NCBI GenBank assembly: GCA_052161605.1
Contig: CP197409.1
DNA length: 64,000 nt
Origin: JBKCUI01 sp052161605
GTDB lineage: Bacteria; Planctomycetota; Planctomycetia; Pirellulales; Pirellulaceae
Reading direction: 5' to 3' (one strand)
In this document: positions 33,835-43,574 of the stretch, piece by piece
How positions within the stretch are numbered: position 1 is the stretch's first letter
Layout: every line of letters starts with the position of its first letter
Program-made: the position numbers and the translations under genes
Notes under the pieces: generated by a model
What the model was told of the DNA's origin: nothing
What the model saw: only the letters and a program-made list of their open reading frames with translations
The model's database searches: none

Positions 33835-35964
33835 ATGCAAATTGACTTAAGCCAATTTCGCGCAGCGTTCTACGTAGAGGCCGACGAGCATCTTCAGCAC
33901 ATGGAGGGGGCACTCCTGCAATTGGAAAGCCAACCTGGCGACGTAGAGCTCCTTAACACAGTGTTTCGTGCAGCCCATAGCATCAAAGGGGCTAGTACTA
34001 CATTTGGTATAGATGAAGTTGGAAAGTTCACTCATGTTCTCGAGAATCTTCTCGAAAAGGCGAGGGACGGCGAGCTTAATACAACCCCTGAACTAATTGA
34101 ACTGCTGCTTAGCAGTGTCGATATCATCTACGGCTTGGTGGCTAACGCTAAGGATGGAGCTCCCTTACCTGAAAATCTAGAACAAGTATTTGAAGAACTG
34201 CAGCGAGTCAATGGATCTACCGTCTCTACACCTGCCCCCATCTCCGTAAAAGATAATTATTTGAATCAAAATCAAGGCTCCGAGGGCGGTAGCGGCGTGA
34301 TCTGCTACAGGGTCAGCTTGAACCCTAGCCCCGAGTTTTTTCACTTTGGACAAGATCCACTGTTGTTATTGCGAGAACTGAATGAGTTAAGCCAACATTG
34401 CAGGATTATCCTCGATCAATCGCAATTGCCACCACTTTCTGATCTTGATCCAGAACGATGTTATCTGCGCTGGGTCATCGAGCTTGAGACAGCTGTGCCC
34501 GAGGAACAGATTCGGGATGTGTTTATGTTTCTCGATTCAGACAGTAGCTATCAAATCGAGCCAATATCAAACGGTCCCAACAAGGAGACTGCTGAAGACG
34601 ACAAGGCTGAATTCACTGAGACTCCATCTCCTGCCGGTGCAGCTCCCGCGACAGAATCTCCATCCGGTCGAGATGTCGTCTCCGCGGCTTCTGCGGGTAA
34701 GGCTAAAGATGTCAGAGCGGACAGTAAGACGCTCCCGACCAGATCAAATGGGGAGTTGGAAACGGTTAGGGTTGACCGTGAACGTTTGGATGAACTCATC
34801 AATCAAATTGGAGAGCTGGTCATTGGTGCATCAATGGTCGAGCAGGAGGTAAACCAAGTGACGGGGGGACGATCCTTGGAGTCTCTCGCTGCGCTTGGCA
34901 AGATCGTGCGCGATCTGCAAGAGATGAGTTTAGGGTTGCGTATGGTTCCGATCGCAGCGACCTTCCAGAAGATGAACCGGGTGATTCGAGATGTAGCCAA
35001 AAAGCTGAACAAAAAAATTGAGTTCACGACTGAGGGGGATGAGACGGAACTCGATAAAACGGTTGTTGACCAAATTAGCGATCCGCTGGTACACATGGTA
35101 CGGAATGCTGCTGATCATGGCATCGAGAGCCCAGAAGATCGAATACTGTCCGGAAAGCCAGAAACAGGTACGGTCAATCTGCGGGCGTTCCAACAAGGAG
35201 GGAATGTCTATATCGAGCTGAGAGACGATGGTCGCGGACTGAATCGCAAAAAGATACTCGAGAAAGCAATCGAAAGGGGTGTCGTCCCTCCGGATGCCAA
35301 TCTTTCGGACAATGAGATCTGTGGTTTGATTTTCCAACCAGGATTCTCAACTGCCGACACCGTGACAGATGTTTCGGGACGCGGTGTTGGAATGGATGTT
35401 GTTCGAAGAAACGTCGAGGCCTTGCAGGGTAGTGTCAGCATTCGATCCGAAGAGGGCAAAGGCTCCGTTCTCTCGGTGCGTCTCCCATTAACCCTTGCTA
35501 TTCTAGATGGCCTCTTGATTCGCCTATCAAGTGAAGTATTTGTGATTCCACTGTTGTCGGTCATCGAATCGATCTGCGTACAGCCTAACGAGATCAAGCA
35601 GATCGTCAGCGTCGGAGAGGTCATACAGTTGCGAGGGGAAATTGTTCCCCTGGTTCGCTTGCATGATCGGCTTGGAATTCATGACGCAGATTCGTCACGC
35701 GACCAAAGCCTCTTAGTGATCGTCGAGGATCAAGGGCGTCGTTTCGCATTATGCGTTGATGAGCTACTGGGGCAGCAGCAAGTGGTCATAAAAAATCTCG
35801 AGACCAACTTTAGAAAAGTGCCCGGTGTTGCAGGCGCTACGATTCTTGGTGACGGACGTGTCGCACTTATCCTGGATGTATACGGAGTATCGAATGTCAA
35901 TGGCCAAGAAGCGAGGCATTTAGATCACCCAAAAGACTTCGGAACGACTGAGGAGGTGGCATGA
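33835..35964 (+). CDS. cheA: Chemotaxis histidine kinase CheA
   Basis: A 709-residue kinase with all core parts: Hpt domain with the phosphorylated His in AAHSIKGASTTFG (about residue 48); a P2-like region (~155-250, YRVSLNPSPEFFHFGQDPLLLLREL); a Pro/Ser/Ala-rich linker; dimerisation helices (VDRERLDELINQIGELVIGA, ~305); ATP domain with N box HMVRNAADHG, G1 DDGRGL and G2 GRGVGMDVV; and a CheW-like P5 domain (~560-700). It phosphorylates CheY and CheB in response to receptors. GGGAATCG precedes the ATG. Confidence 0.96.
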   Translation: MQIDLSQFRAAFYVEADEHLQHMEGALLQLESQPGDVELLNTVFRAAHSIKGASTTFGIDEVGKFTHVLENLLEKARDGELNTTPELIELLLSSVDIIYGLVANAKDGAPLPENLEQVFEELQRVNGSTVSTPAPISVKDNYLNQNQGSEGGSGVICYRVSLNPSPEFFHFGQDPLLLLRELNELSQHCRIILDQSQLPPLSDLDPERCYLRWVIELETAVPEEQIRDVFMFLDSDSSYQIEPISNGPNKETAEDDKAEFTETPSPAGAAPATESPSGRDVVSAASAGKAKDVRADSKTLPTRSNGELETVRVDRERLDELINQIGELVIGASMVEQEVNQVTGGRSLESLAALGKIVRDLQEMSLGLRMVPIAATFQKMNRVIRDVAKKLNKKIEFTTEGDETELDKTVVDQISDPLVHMVRNAADHGIESPEDRILSGKPETGTVNLRAFQQGGNVYIELRDDGRGLNRKKILEKAIERGVVPPDANLSDNEICGLIFQPGFSTADTVTDVSGRGVGMDVVRRNVEALQGSVSIRSEEGKGSVLSVRLPLTLAILDGLLIRLSSEVFVIPLLSVIESICVQPNEIKQIVSVGEVIQLRGEIVPLVRLHDRLGIHDADSSRDQSLLVIVEDQGRRFALCVDELLGQQQVVIKNLETNFRKVPGVAGATILGDGRVALILDVYGVSNVNGQEARHLDHPKDFGTTEEVA

Positions 35965-36028
35965 TAAGTGTGTCAAACAATCATCACTTGCAATTCAATG
36001 AAACCTATAGAACGTATTGGAGATAATC

Positions 36029-36511
36029 TTGAGCATTGCCATCGAAAATGAACCCTCGATTTCGTCTGGGGGCGACATACAACAGTTCCTTACCTTTACA
36101 CTTGACGATCAGGAGTTTGGGCTTGAGATCCTGAGAGTACAGGAAATCAAGAATTTCACGCGGGTGACACCAATTCCCAACATGCCTGCTTGCATAAAGG
36201 GGGTGATGAACCTACGCGGTACCATCGTACCGATCGTAGACCTCCGGATTCGTTTCGATATGACAACGACTCAATACAACCAGTTTACGGTTATCATCGT
36301 TGTAAACGTCGGATCGCGAATAATGGGATTGGTTGTTGATGCGGTTTCGGACGTTCTCAACGTCGAGTCCAATGCGATTGAGGCAACACCGGACCTCGGG
36401 GCGATTGATACATCGTTCATCAGCGGATTGGCTAAATCCGGTGAACGTCTGGTAACACTCCTTGATATCGAAAGGCTATTGGGTGATCAGGCCCAATCTG
36501 CCAACTTCTAA
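36029..36511 (+). CDS. cheW: Chemotaxis coupling protein CheW
   Basis: A 160-residue CheW domain linking receptors to CheA. The motifs FTLDDQEFGLEILRVQEI, PIPNMPACIKGVMNLRGTIVPIVDLR and the final LVTLLDIERLL are typical. Start choice: TTG at 36029 has GGAG six bases upstream; another TTG at 36017 overlaps that site and is less likely. Confidence 0.94.
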   Translation: MSIAIENEPSISSGGDIQQFLTFTLDDQEFGLEILRVQEIKNFTRVTPIPNMPACIKGVMNLRGTIVPIVDLRIRFDMTTTQYNQFTVIIVVNVGSRIMGLVVDAVSDVLNVESNAIEATPDLGAIDTSFISGLAKSGERLVTLLDIERLLGDQAQSANF

Positions 36512-36556
36512 TTAATCACTAACAACATCTAAATTTTTCTTCATTAGGAAATCAAA

Positions 36557-39427
36557 ATGGCCTCCAAATCAACCGCAAAATCGCTAACCAAATCCTCATC
36601 CACTAAGAGTTCCGCCTCCACGCGCCGAACGGCACCAGCGAAGGCTTGGTCCGCCTCTGATGCAAAGATCCAAGCGCTTTCAAACGTTCAAGCTATCGCG
36701 GAATATAGTCCGGATGGTAAGTTGCTCGAGGTTAATGCGAACTACCTGAAACTAGTCGGTTTCGATTGGAACGAGATTCAAGGTAAAACGCATCGTGATC
36801 TGATCGATTCGAACTCTGCAAATGCCTCGGACTATAAGGAACTGTGGGAGTCTCTGGCTAAAAATCAAACCCGCAACTTAAATTATACGTTGCAAAAAAA
36901 GGACGGTTCGCAGGTTCCAGTCTCTGGAACTTTTTATCCGCTCCTTAACGTAAAGGGGGAGATAATCCGGATCGCGGAATTTGTTTCGGACGCAACGGAC
37001 CATCGAAAACTAATGGCCGAAGTGGAAGATCTCCGCGTAGTCCAAAATGTCGTCAATATGACAAGTATCGTTTCCGAGGCAGATTTGCGAGGTGACATTC
37101 TCACGATTAACGAAAAATTTATCGAGGTATCGAAGTATAGCCGAGAAGAGCTGATTGGGGCTCCCCACAATACTACTCGACACCCCGATATGCCAAAGGA
37201 AGTCTTTAAGCAGTTGTGGGGAACGATTGGTAAAGGAAAGCCATTCCGTGGAATAATCAAAAACCGAGCAAAGGATGGTACACCATACTATGTTGATGCG
37301 GTCATCGCACCTGTCCTTGGGGCTAACGGAAAGCCACGCAAATACATTGGCGTCCGCTACGACATTACCGAATCCGAAATCGAACGACAAAACGCTAAAG
37401 GGATTCTTAATGCAATCGACAACACGTTCTGCTACGCCGAGTTCACTCCGACTGGCGAAATTATAAAAACTAACAGCTTGTTCGAGGCAAGCACAGGATA
37501 TTCCTGCGAAGAGTTAAATGGAAAGCACCATCGAGTTCTAATCTCCGCAGAAAGATCGAAATCGAGAGAGTATGACGATTTTTGGCGAGGATTGGCTAGC
37601 GGTGACGTGCGATCGGAACTCTTCCAGAACCTCAGCAAGGCAGGTCGCGATGTTTGGTTTCAAGCAGTTTACTCCCCTGTTCGAGACGAAACAGGTCGCG
37701 TGACAAAGATCGTCATGATCGGCACCGACGTTACGCAACAATGCGAGAAGAACGCAGACTACGAAGGACAATTGGAATCAATCAATAAGTCCCAGGCCAC
37801 AATCGAGTTCGATCTCGACGGAAACATTCGAAACGCGAATGAGAATTTCCTTGCAACGGTTGGCTACTCAGCTGATGAGATTAAAGGAAAGCATCATCGC
37901 ATCTTTGTCGAACCGGAGTTCGCAAACAGCCATGAGTACAAGTCGTTTTGGGACGATCTCAAGGCGGGTAAGTTTTTCTTAGGACAGTACAAGCGATTGG
38001 CCAAAGGTGGACGTGAGGTTTGGATTCAAGCGTCATACAATCCAATCTTTGATCTAAACGGAAAGCCTTACAAGGTCGTTAAGTATGCGACAGATATTAC
38101 TGCCTCGAAACAGATGGAGTTCCGAGTTGCAGAGAAGGCAAAGCTCGATGCGTTAGCCGCAGAGGAGATGCAACGAAAAGTTACCGAGATTCTGACCGTT
38201 GCTGAGAAAGTTGCAGAACGGGATTACTCCCAGCCACTGACAGTGAGTGGTGACGATGTCATTGGTAAACTAGGAGAGGGGCTCACTCAATTCTTCAAGA
38301 GCAAGCAAACGGCCGAGATCGCCGAGCAAGAAAGAGCAGACCGCGAACGTCATATGGCTGAAGAACAATCTAGGAAGGTTTCAGTCGTTCTAGAGATCGT
38401 TAGTGCAGTCGCTGAGGGGAACTTTGATATTCAAGTACCAGACCTCGGTGATGATGCAATCGGAAAGGTAGGTACGGCATTGAATCAGGCCGTCAAATCC
38501 ATTCGTGATGCCCTTTCCGAGGTTCGCGATGTCGCTGGAACAGTATCCACAGCGGCTGAGCAACTTACTGGCGCATCGCGTGAGATTGCCGCTGGCGCAC
38601 AGACGCAAGCTTCAAGTCTAGAAGAAACAGCTTCGAGCCTCGAGGAGATCACTTCAACTGTTAAGCAGAACACGGACAATGCGCAACAAGCGAGACAGCT
38701 CGCCAACGGTTCTCGAGATGTCGCAGAAAAGGGAGGCAGCGTGGTCAGCGAAGCAGTTCGTGCGATGGACGAGATTAACGAGTCCTCGAAAAAGATTGCG
38801 GACATCATAACGACTATTGATGAAATCGCTTTCCAAACAAACCTTCTTGCTCTAAACGCAGCTGTTGAAGCTGCGAGAGCAGGTGAACAGGGGAGAGGCT
38901 TTGCAGTCGTGGCTGCAGAAGTTCGTAATCTGGCCCAACGAAGTGCTAGTGCCGCGAAGGAGATTAAGACCCTTATCCAAGACTCAGTCGGCAAAGTCAA
39001 AAACGGTGCGGACCTGGTTAACAAATCCGGTGAGACACTTAGCGAGATCGTGAACTCAGTCAAACGCGTGACGGATATCGTATCCGAGATCGCGGCGGCT
39101 TCAAAGGAGCAATTGGCAGGCGTCGAACAAGTCAATCGGGCAGTGGCGCAAATGGATCGTGTTACTCAAGGCAATGCTTCGCAAACGGAGGAGATGTCCG
39201 GTACCGCTGATTCGTTGCTGTCGCACTCGGTTCAACTTTCCGATCTTGTTCGACGCTTCAATCTGGGCAAAGTAGATGCTAGAGATGACGAATCTAAGCG
39301 AAAGTCTGCACACAGAAGTTCGACCTCCAATTCTCATCAAAGATCGCAAGCAAGCGAAAGAGGCTCGCGTTTTGTTCCAACGTTTGATCTGTCAACGGGT
39401 CAGAACAATGCAACGTTAGAATTCTAA
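36557..39427 (+). CDS. Soluble methyl-accepting chemotaxis protein with four PAS domains
   Basis: A 956-residue receptor with no membrane segment, so it should sit in cytoplasmic arrays. A basic Ser/Lys/Thr-rich N-terminus (1-40) is followed by four PAS domains (~45-150, 165-275, 285-395, 405-515). The second is Aer-like (HNTTRHPDMPKEVFKQLWGTI, then FRGIIKNRAKDG), a type that often binds FAD. Two HAMP-like segments (~540-650) lead to the signalling hairpin with tip IAFQTNLLALNAAVEAARAGEQGRGFAVVA (~755-785). No C-terminal CheR-tethering pentapeptide is seen. The probable input is redox, oxygen or energy state, an inference from the PAS type. Confidence 0.93.
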   Translation: MASKSTAKSLTKSSSTKSSASTRRTAPAKAWSASDAKIQALSNVQAIAEYSPDGKLLEVNANYLKLVGFDWNEIQGKTHRDLIDSNSANASDYKELWESLAKNQTRNLNYTLQKKDGSQVPVSGTFYPLLNVKGEIIRIAEFVSDATDHRKLMAEVEDLRVVQNVVNMTSIVSEADLRGDILTINEKFIEVSKYSREELIGAPHNTTRHPDMPKEVFKQLWGTIGKGKPFRGIIKNRAKDGTPYYVDAVIAPVLGANGKPRKYIGVRYDITESEIERQNAKGILNAIDNTFCYAEFTPTGEIIKTNSLFEASTGYSCEELNGKHHRVLISAERSKSREYDDFWRGLASGDVRSELFQNLSKAGRDVWFQAVYSPVRDETGRVTKIVMIGTDVTQQCEKNADYEGQLESINKSQATIEFDLDGNIRNANENFLATVGYSADEIKGKHHRIFVEPEFANSHEYKSFWDDLKAGKFFLGQYKRLAKGGREVWIQASYNPIFDLNGKPYKVVKYATDITASKQMEFRVAEKAKLDALAAEEMQRKVTEILTVAEKVAERDYSQPLTVSGDDVIGKLGEGLTQFFKSKQTAEIAEQERADRERHMAEEQSRKVSVVLEIVSAVAEGNFDIQVPDLGDDAIGKVGTALNQAVKSIRDALSEVRDVAGTVSTAAEQLTGASREIAAGAQTQASSLEETASSLEEITSTVKQNTDNAQQARQLANGSRDVAEKGGSVVSEAVRAMDEINESSKKIADIITTIDEIAFQTNLLALNAAVEAARAGEQGRGFAVVAAEVRNLAQRSASAAKEIKTLIQDSVGKVKNGADLVNKSGETLSEIVNSVKRVTDIVSEIAAASKEQLAGVEQVNRAVAQMDRVTQGNASQTEEMSGTADSLLSHSVQLSDLVRRFNLGKVDARDDESKRKSAHRSSTSNSHQRSQASERGSRFVPTFDLSTGQNNATLEF

Positions 39428-39516
39428 AACTTGTTTGTTAATCAAATTTAGTTCGCGTTCTAAGTCGTCAGAGCTAGAACGCGAACAATCTATCGCACAG
39501 CGTAGACAGGGTTGTT

Positions 39517-41043
39517 ATGACGGCATTGCAGGATCGATCTCTTACGTCAAAAGAATATCAAACCGTAAAGTCGTTGATCTATCAATTCGCTGGAATCGCA
39601 TTGACCGACTACAAACAGGTGATGGTTCAAGGGCGGTTGAACAAACGAATGCGAAAGCTCGAAATAGATTCCTATCGAGCGTATCTGGACTATCTGCAAG
39701 ATCCTTCTAACACAGAGGAGGTCACACATTTCATTAACGTGATGACGACGAACAAAACGGATTTTTTTCGAGAACCTCATCACTTTGAATATTTGGCTAG
39801 GACAGCTTTCCCTGAGGTTGTGAAGCGAGCGGAGAAAACCGGCGAAAAAAGGCTTCGCATTTGGTGCTCAGCATCATCAACCGGCGAAGAACCCTACACC
39901 ATCGCCATGGCTGTACGCGAATACTTTGGGGCGGCACACGGTTGGGATATAAAGATTCTGGCTTCCGATATAGACACCGAGGTGCTTAGTGCTGCCGAGG
40001 AAGGAACATACCAACCTGAGCGAGTTAGCGAACTACCATCTGAGTTATTGAAACGCTATTTTGAGCGCCCCACGCAGTTAACCGACGGGAATTTCGTTGT
40101 AAAATCAGCACTTCGAGATCTACTAACCTTTCGGAAGATAAACCTACACGATTCAAAGTGGCCTATTCATACCGCATTCGATATGATTTTCTGTCGAAAT
40201 GTGATGATCTACTTTGATTCTGCCGCTCAATCGAAAATCATCAACCATTTCGGAGACTATTTGAAACAGGACGGATTGTTATTTATTGGTCATTCTGAAT
40301 CGATTTTCGGATTGTCGGACCAGTTTGCACTCATGGGAGACACCATCTACAAGAAGACATCTGCAACCAGCAGTTCGATAACAACGCGTTTGCCTCCCAT
40401 TAGAACGCAAACACCAAGAAGCCCCGTTGATCAGGTTGAATGTGGCGATCACCCGAAAATTTCGCGATCGCTTGCACCTCTCGATAAAAGCTCTCGGGAC
40501 CCGGTTCACGCAATCATTATTGGGGAGGTCTACGTGAGCGAATCCCCGGTTTGGATATCAACCTTACTGGGCTCATGTGTTTCCGTCTGCCTTTACGATG
40601 AAATGAAGGGTATTGGTGGTATGAACCATTTCATGCTGCCTGCCCCTCGTGACGAGTCGGTGGTTTGTCAGCGGTTCGGTGTGCATGCAATCGAGCTCCT
40701 AATAAATTCGTTGATGAAGCGAGGTGCTGACAGGAGACGGCTGTGCGCAAAAGTATTTGGTGGCTGCAACGCTCTTCGGAACTCATTCTCCAGTATCGCG
40801 CAAGAAAACATTCGCTTTGCCCACGAATTTCTGCAAACGGAAGGGATACCTGTGAAAAGCAGCTACACAAGCCAAGGAATGGGAATGAGTGTACAGTTTC
40901 ATACCAAAAGTTTCAGAGCATTGGTACGAGTTCTCGATCGAAACGAATCGATCGCAGTTGAGAGCGAAACGAATCGCCTAGCGCCGGTGGTGCTGCAGAG
41001 TATGGCCGCAAGCGAATCTATTACAATATTCCAGGAAATCTGA
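39517..41043 (+). CDS. CheR-CheD fusion: receptor methyltransferase plus deamidase
   Basis: A 508-residue fusion. The CheR part (~10-285) carries TTNKTDFFREPHHFEYL, the SAM site RIWCSASSTGEEPYTIAM, the acidic LASDIDTEVL and MIFCRNVMIYFD. After a Pro/Thr-rich linker (~290-325) the CheD part (~330-490) has STLLGSCVSVCLYD with the presumed catalytic Cys (about residue 354), GMNHFMLP with its His, and VFGGCNAL. One chain therefore holds both receptor methylation and glutamine deamidation activities. Thr, Cys and His of CheD all seem conserved, so both halves are likely active. Confidence 0.92.
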   Translation: MTALQDRSLTSKEYQTVKSLIYQFAGIALTDYKQVMVQGRLNKRMRKLEIDSYRAYLDYLQDPSNTEEVTHFINVMTTNKTDFFREPHHFEYLARTAFPEVVKRAEKTGEKRLRIWCSASSTGEEPYTIAMAVREYFGAAHGWDIKILASDIDTEVLSAAEEGTYQPERVSELPSELLKRYFERPTQLTDGNFVVKSALRDLLTFRKINLHDSKWPIHTAFDMIFCRNVMIYFDSAAQSKIINHFGDYLKQDGLLFIGHSESIFGLSDQFALMGDTIYKKTSATSSSITTRLPPIRTQTPRSPVDQVECGDHPKISRSLAPLDKSSRDPVHAIIIGEVYVSESPVWISTLLGSCVSVCLYDEMKGIGGMNHFMLPAPRDESVVCQRFGVHAIELLINSLMKRGADRRRLCAKVFGGCNALRNSFSSIAQENIRFAHEFLQTEGIPVKSSYTSQGMGMSVQFHTKSFRALVRVLDRNESIAVESETNRLAPVVLQSMAASESITIFQEI

Positions 41044-41047
41044 CGCC

Positions 41048-42115
41048 ATGAAGAAGATTCGAGTACTCGTCGTCGATGATTCAGCTCTGATGCGACAACT
41101 AATCACCGATATCCTTAAGTCAGATAATCAGATTGAGGTAGTGGGAACTGCGTCAGATCCCTATGTCGCCCGAGAGAAAATCCTAAAGCAGGAAATCGAC
41201 GTTCTCACTTTAGATGTCGAAATGCCTCGAATGGATGGGCTGTCCTTTCTGGAGAAACTCATGGTCGGCAGGCCCATGCCTGTGGTTATGCTTTCATCAC
41301 TTACGGAAAAAGGCTGCCAGACCACAATGCGGGCACTCGAACTCGGAGCTGTAGATTTTATTACCAAGCCCAAGCTCGACGTGGAAACCGGGATGGATTC
41401 TATAGCGAGGGAAATAATAGAAAAAATCAAGGGCGCTGCACAAAGTCGTGTAACAAGAAAATCGGCTACAACCTCGAGACCCGTTTACGAAGGGCCAAAA
41501 CCTTCGCTCAACGGAGCCTTGATCACCAGTACTCATAAAGTGATTGCCATCGGAGCCTCAACCGGTGGAACCGAAGCATTGATGGATTTGCTTGTAGATT
41601 TCCCCTCTGATTCCCCCGGTACCGTTGCAGTAATTCATATGCCAGAGGGCTTTACGAAATCCTTCTCGGAACGACTCGATCGACACTGCAAGGTTCGTGT
41701 GAAAGAAGCGGAGGATGGAGACCGAATTTTGCCTGGTCACGTTCTGCTCGCACCAGGAAACTATCACATGACGGTCTACAGGAGTGGAGCGACATATGCA
41801 GTAAAAGTCTATTCCGATCCACCGGTCAACAGGCATAGACCGAGCGTTGATGTAATGTTTAGCGCCTGTGCTACGGTTCTGGGGACGAATGCCGTCGGGG
41901 TTATCCTTACCGGTATGGGATCTGATGGTGCGCTAGGATTGCTGGAAATGCGAAAACACGGGGCGCACACGATTGCACAGGACGAGGCATCATGCGTTGT
42001 CTTCGGCATGCCAAAGGAAGCAATCGCCCGCGGTGCCGTGGATGAAATACTGCCCTTGAAGAAGATCGCTAAGGCTGCCCTCGAAGCCGCAAAATGCAAA
42101 ATTCTCACGAAATAA
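41048..42115 (+). CDS. cheB: CheB receptor methylesterase/response regulator
   Basis: A 355-residue two-domain protein: receiver (1-125, VVDDSALMRQ, phospho-Asp in LTLDVEMPRMDG) and methylesterase (~165-350) with catalytic Ser in AIGASTGGTEAL, His in VIHMPEGFTKSFSERL and Asp in LTGMGSDGALG. It removes methyl groups added by the CheR half of the preceding gene, which it follows after four bases. Confidence 0.96.
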   Translation: MKKIRVLVVDDSALMRQLITDILKSDNQIEVVGTASDPYVAREKILKQEIDVLTLDVEMPRMDGLSFLEKLMVGRPMPVVMLSSLTEKGCQTTMRALELGAVDFITKPKLDVETGMDSIAREIIEKIKGAAQSRVTRKSATTSRPVYEGPKPSLNGALITSTHKVIAIGASTGGTEALMDLLVDFPSDSPGTVAVIHMPEGFTKSFSERLDRHCKVRVKEAEDGDRILPGHVLLAPGNYHMTVYRSGATYAVKVYSDPPVNRHRPSVDVMFSACATVLGTNAVGVILTGMGSDGALGLLEMRKHGAHTIAQDEASCVVFGMPKEAIARGAVDEILPLKKIAKAALEAAKCKILTK

Positions 42116-42166
42116 AAACAACACTCTTTACGGTGCAAATACCAGTAAACTACGGGATTTATAGAG

Positions 42167-43279
42167 ATGCTATTGTATTTGATTGCGAAACTGGGATCAG
42201 GTTTCATTTGCCTTGGCAATAACTTACTGAATCTCTCGAACTCAACGTCACCAAGTCTAAACAAAGATTACCAGCGAACTGACGAGCAAACTACGCTGGA
42301 AAAGCCAACTTCTTCGCGCGTCAATGACGCCTCGACGAACAAAGATGCGGAGATCGAACTGCTGACGCTTGGTCAAACCATGACCGTCTTAGAACGACAA
42401 ATCTCGGAGGTTAACCAGGATATTGAAACCTCGATTGTAGGCATTTCCCAAGGGTTCCAAGGAATGGCAAAGCAGGCACAAGCAGCGATCTCAACGGCCG
42501 GAACGACCGCTGGTGAGAAACCCGAAAATAAAATTCACGAGATGCAAGAGGTTGTAACAAATCTGATTCAGCATATGGGCGAATCCTGCGACTCCTTGAG
42601 CGGTGCGTCCCAGCGGTTGACAGATGTCGAAAAGCGATTGGATGTTGTTGAATCCGTGCTGAGGGATATTGAAAAAATTGCATCTCAATCTCGCCTGGTG
42701 GCTTTAAACGGCGAGATTGAAGCTAAAAGACTCGGGGACGCAGGTAAAGCCTTCGCGGTTGTTGCAGCCGAAACGAAACAATTGTCGCAACACGCTACGG
42801 AGACAAGCCGATCGATACGCGAATTGCTTTCAGAACTCACAAGTGTCGTGACTTCGACGACGAGCGATCTAATCGAGCGTTCAAAGTCCGACGCACAACG
42901 ACTCAATAGTTCGAAACAAGAAGCAGAAGCTCTGCTCGAGTATATAGAAAGCGACCACTATCGCATGACGGCTTCGCTTGTGGAAACCGAAAAAATAAGT
43001 CGTGAGTTGCAAAGTAATATTGCAACGGCGGTCATGTCGCTCCAATTCCAGGATCGGGTTAGTCAGCGTATTCACCACGTCGTCGATTCCTTGAAGGTGA
43101 TGAGATCAAGAGCTGAGGAGATCTCAGATCCAGAACTAAAAACTGAGGCTGAAGCGAGGAGCCAGGTGCTTCTAAAATCACTAGCGGGCCAGTACACAAT
43201 GGAATCGGAACGCAATGCAATGATGGGTAGCCATGCCGCCTCCACCTCTTCGGCAACAGTCGACGTCGAACTGTTTTAA
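42167..43279 (+). CDS. Short divergent receptor-like signalling protein
   Basis: A 370-residue, largely helical protein with no sensor domain. Residues ~165-225 match the receptor signalling hairpin, but the tip is altered: LVALNGEIEAKRLGDAGKAFAVVAAETKQL instead of the canonical LLALNAAIEAARAGE. The C-terminal helix LQFQDRVSQRIHHVVDSLK resembles a motif found in some short receptors and CheZ-like proteins. The N-terminus is weakly hydrophobic (~1-22) and may be a membrane-surface helix. It could be an adaptor, a decoy in the array, or a phosphatase-related protein. Confidence 0.75.
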   Translation: MLLYLIAKLGSGFICLGNNLLNLSNSTSPSLNKDYQRTDEQTTLEKPTSSRVNDASTNKDAEIELLTLGQTMTVLERQISEVNQDIETSIVGISQGFQGMAKQAQAAISTAGTTAGEKPENKIHEMQEVVTNLIQHMGESCDSLSGASQRLTDVEKRLDVVESVLRDIEKIASQSRLVALNGEIEAKRLGDAGKAFAVVAAETKQLSQHATETSRSIRELLSELTSVVTSTTSDLIERSKSDAQRLNSSKQEAEALLEYIESDHYRMTASLVETEKISRELQSNIATAVMSLQFQDRVSQRIHHVVDSLKVMRSRAEEISDPELKTEAEARSQVLLKSLAGQYTMESERNAMMGSHAASTSSATVDVELF

Positions 43280-43492
43280 ACCAATCTCTTGTCGATTTAC
43301 TCGGGTGCATGGCGGTCTGCTTCGTTCGTGCGCGGCTTCTCCCGTCGTTTCGAGGGCAGTTGCTCTAACTAGCTACCTATTACGCTCCTTCGCCCACTCA
43401 TCGAGTTGGATCATCAGAGACGCATTAGTCACGATGTACGTGTGGATATCCGCAGATGCACACATTCATTGAAAGTTTGCACAGGTTGATTT

Positions 43493-43520
43493 TTGACAAT
43501 GAACACATTCAATCTATTAA
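43493..43520 (+). promoter_or_regulatory. Candidate sigma70-type promoter for the CheX-like gene
   Basis: A perfect TTGACA (43493-43498) is followed after 16 bases by TATTAA (43515-43520) in an AT-rich stretch of the largest gap in the cluster (43280-43574), about 55 bases before the ATG. The rest of the gap holds nothing else I recognise. Confidence 0.4.
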
Positions 43521-43574
43521 TTTATTCCGGTCCAGAAACACATTCCAACACACGTAATTTGTCTGTGAGCAGTT

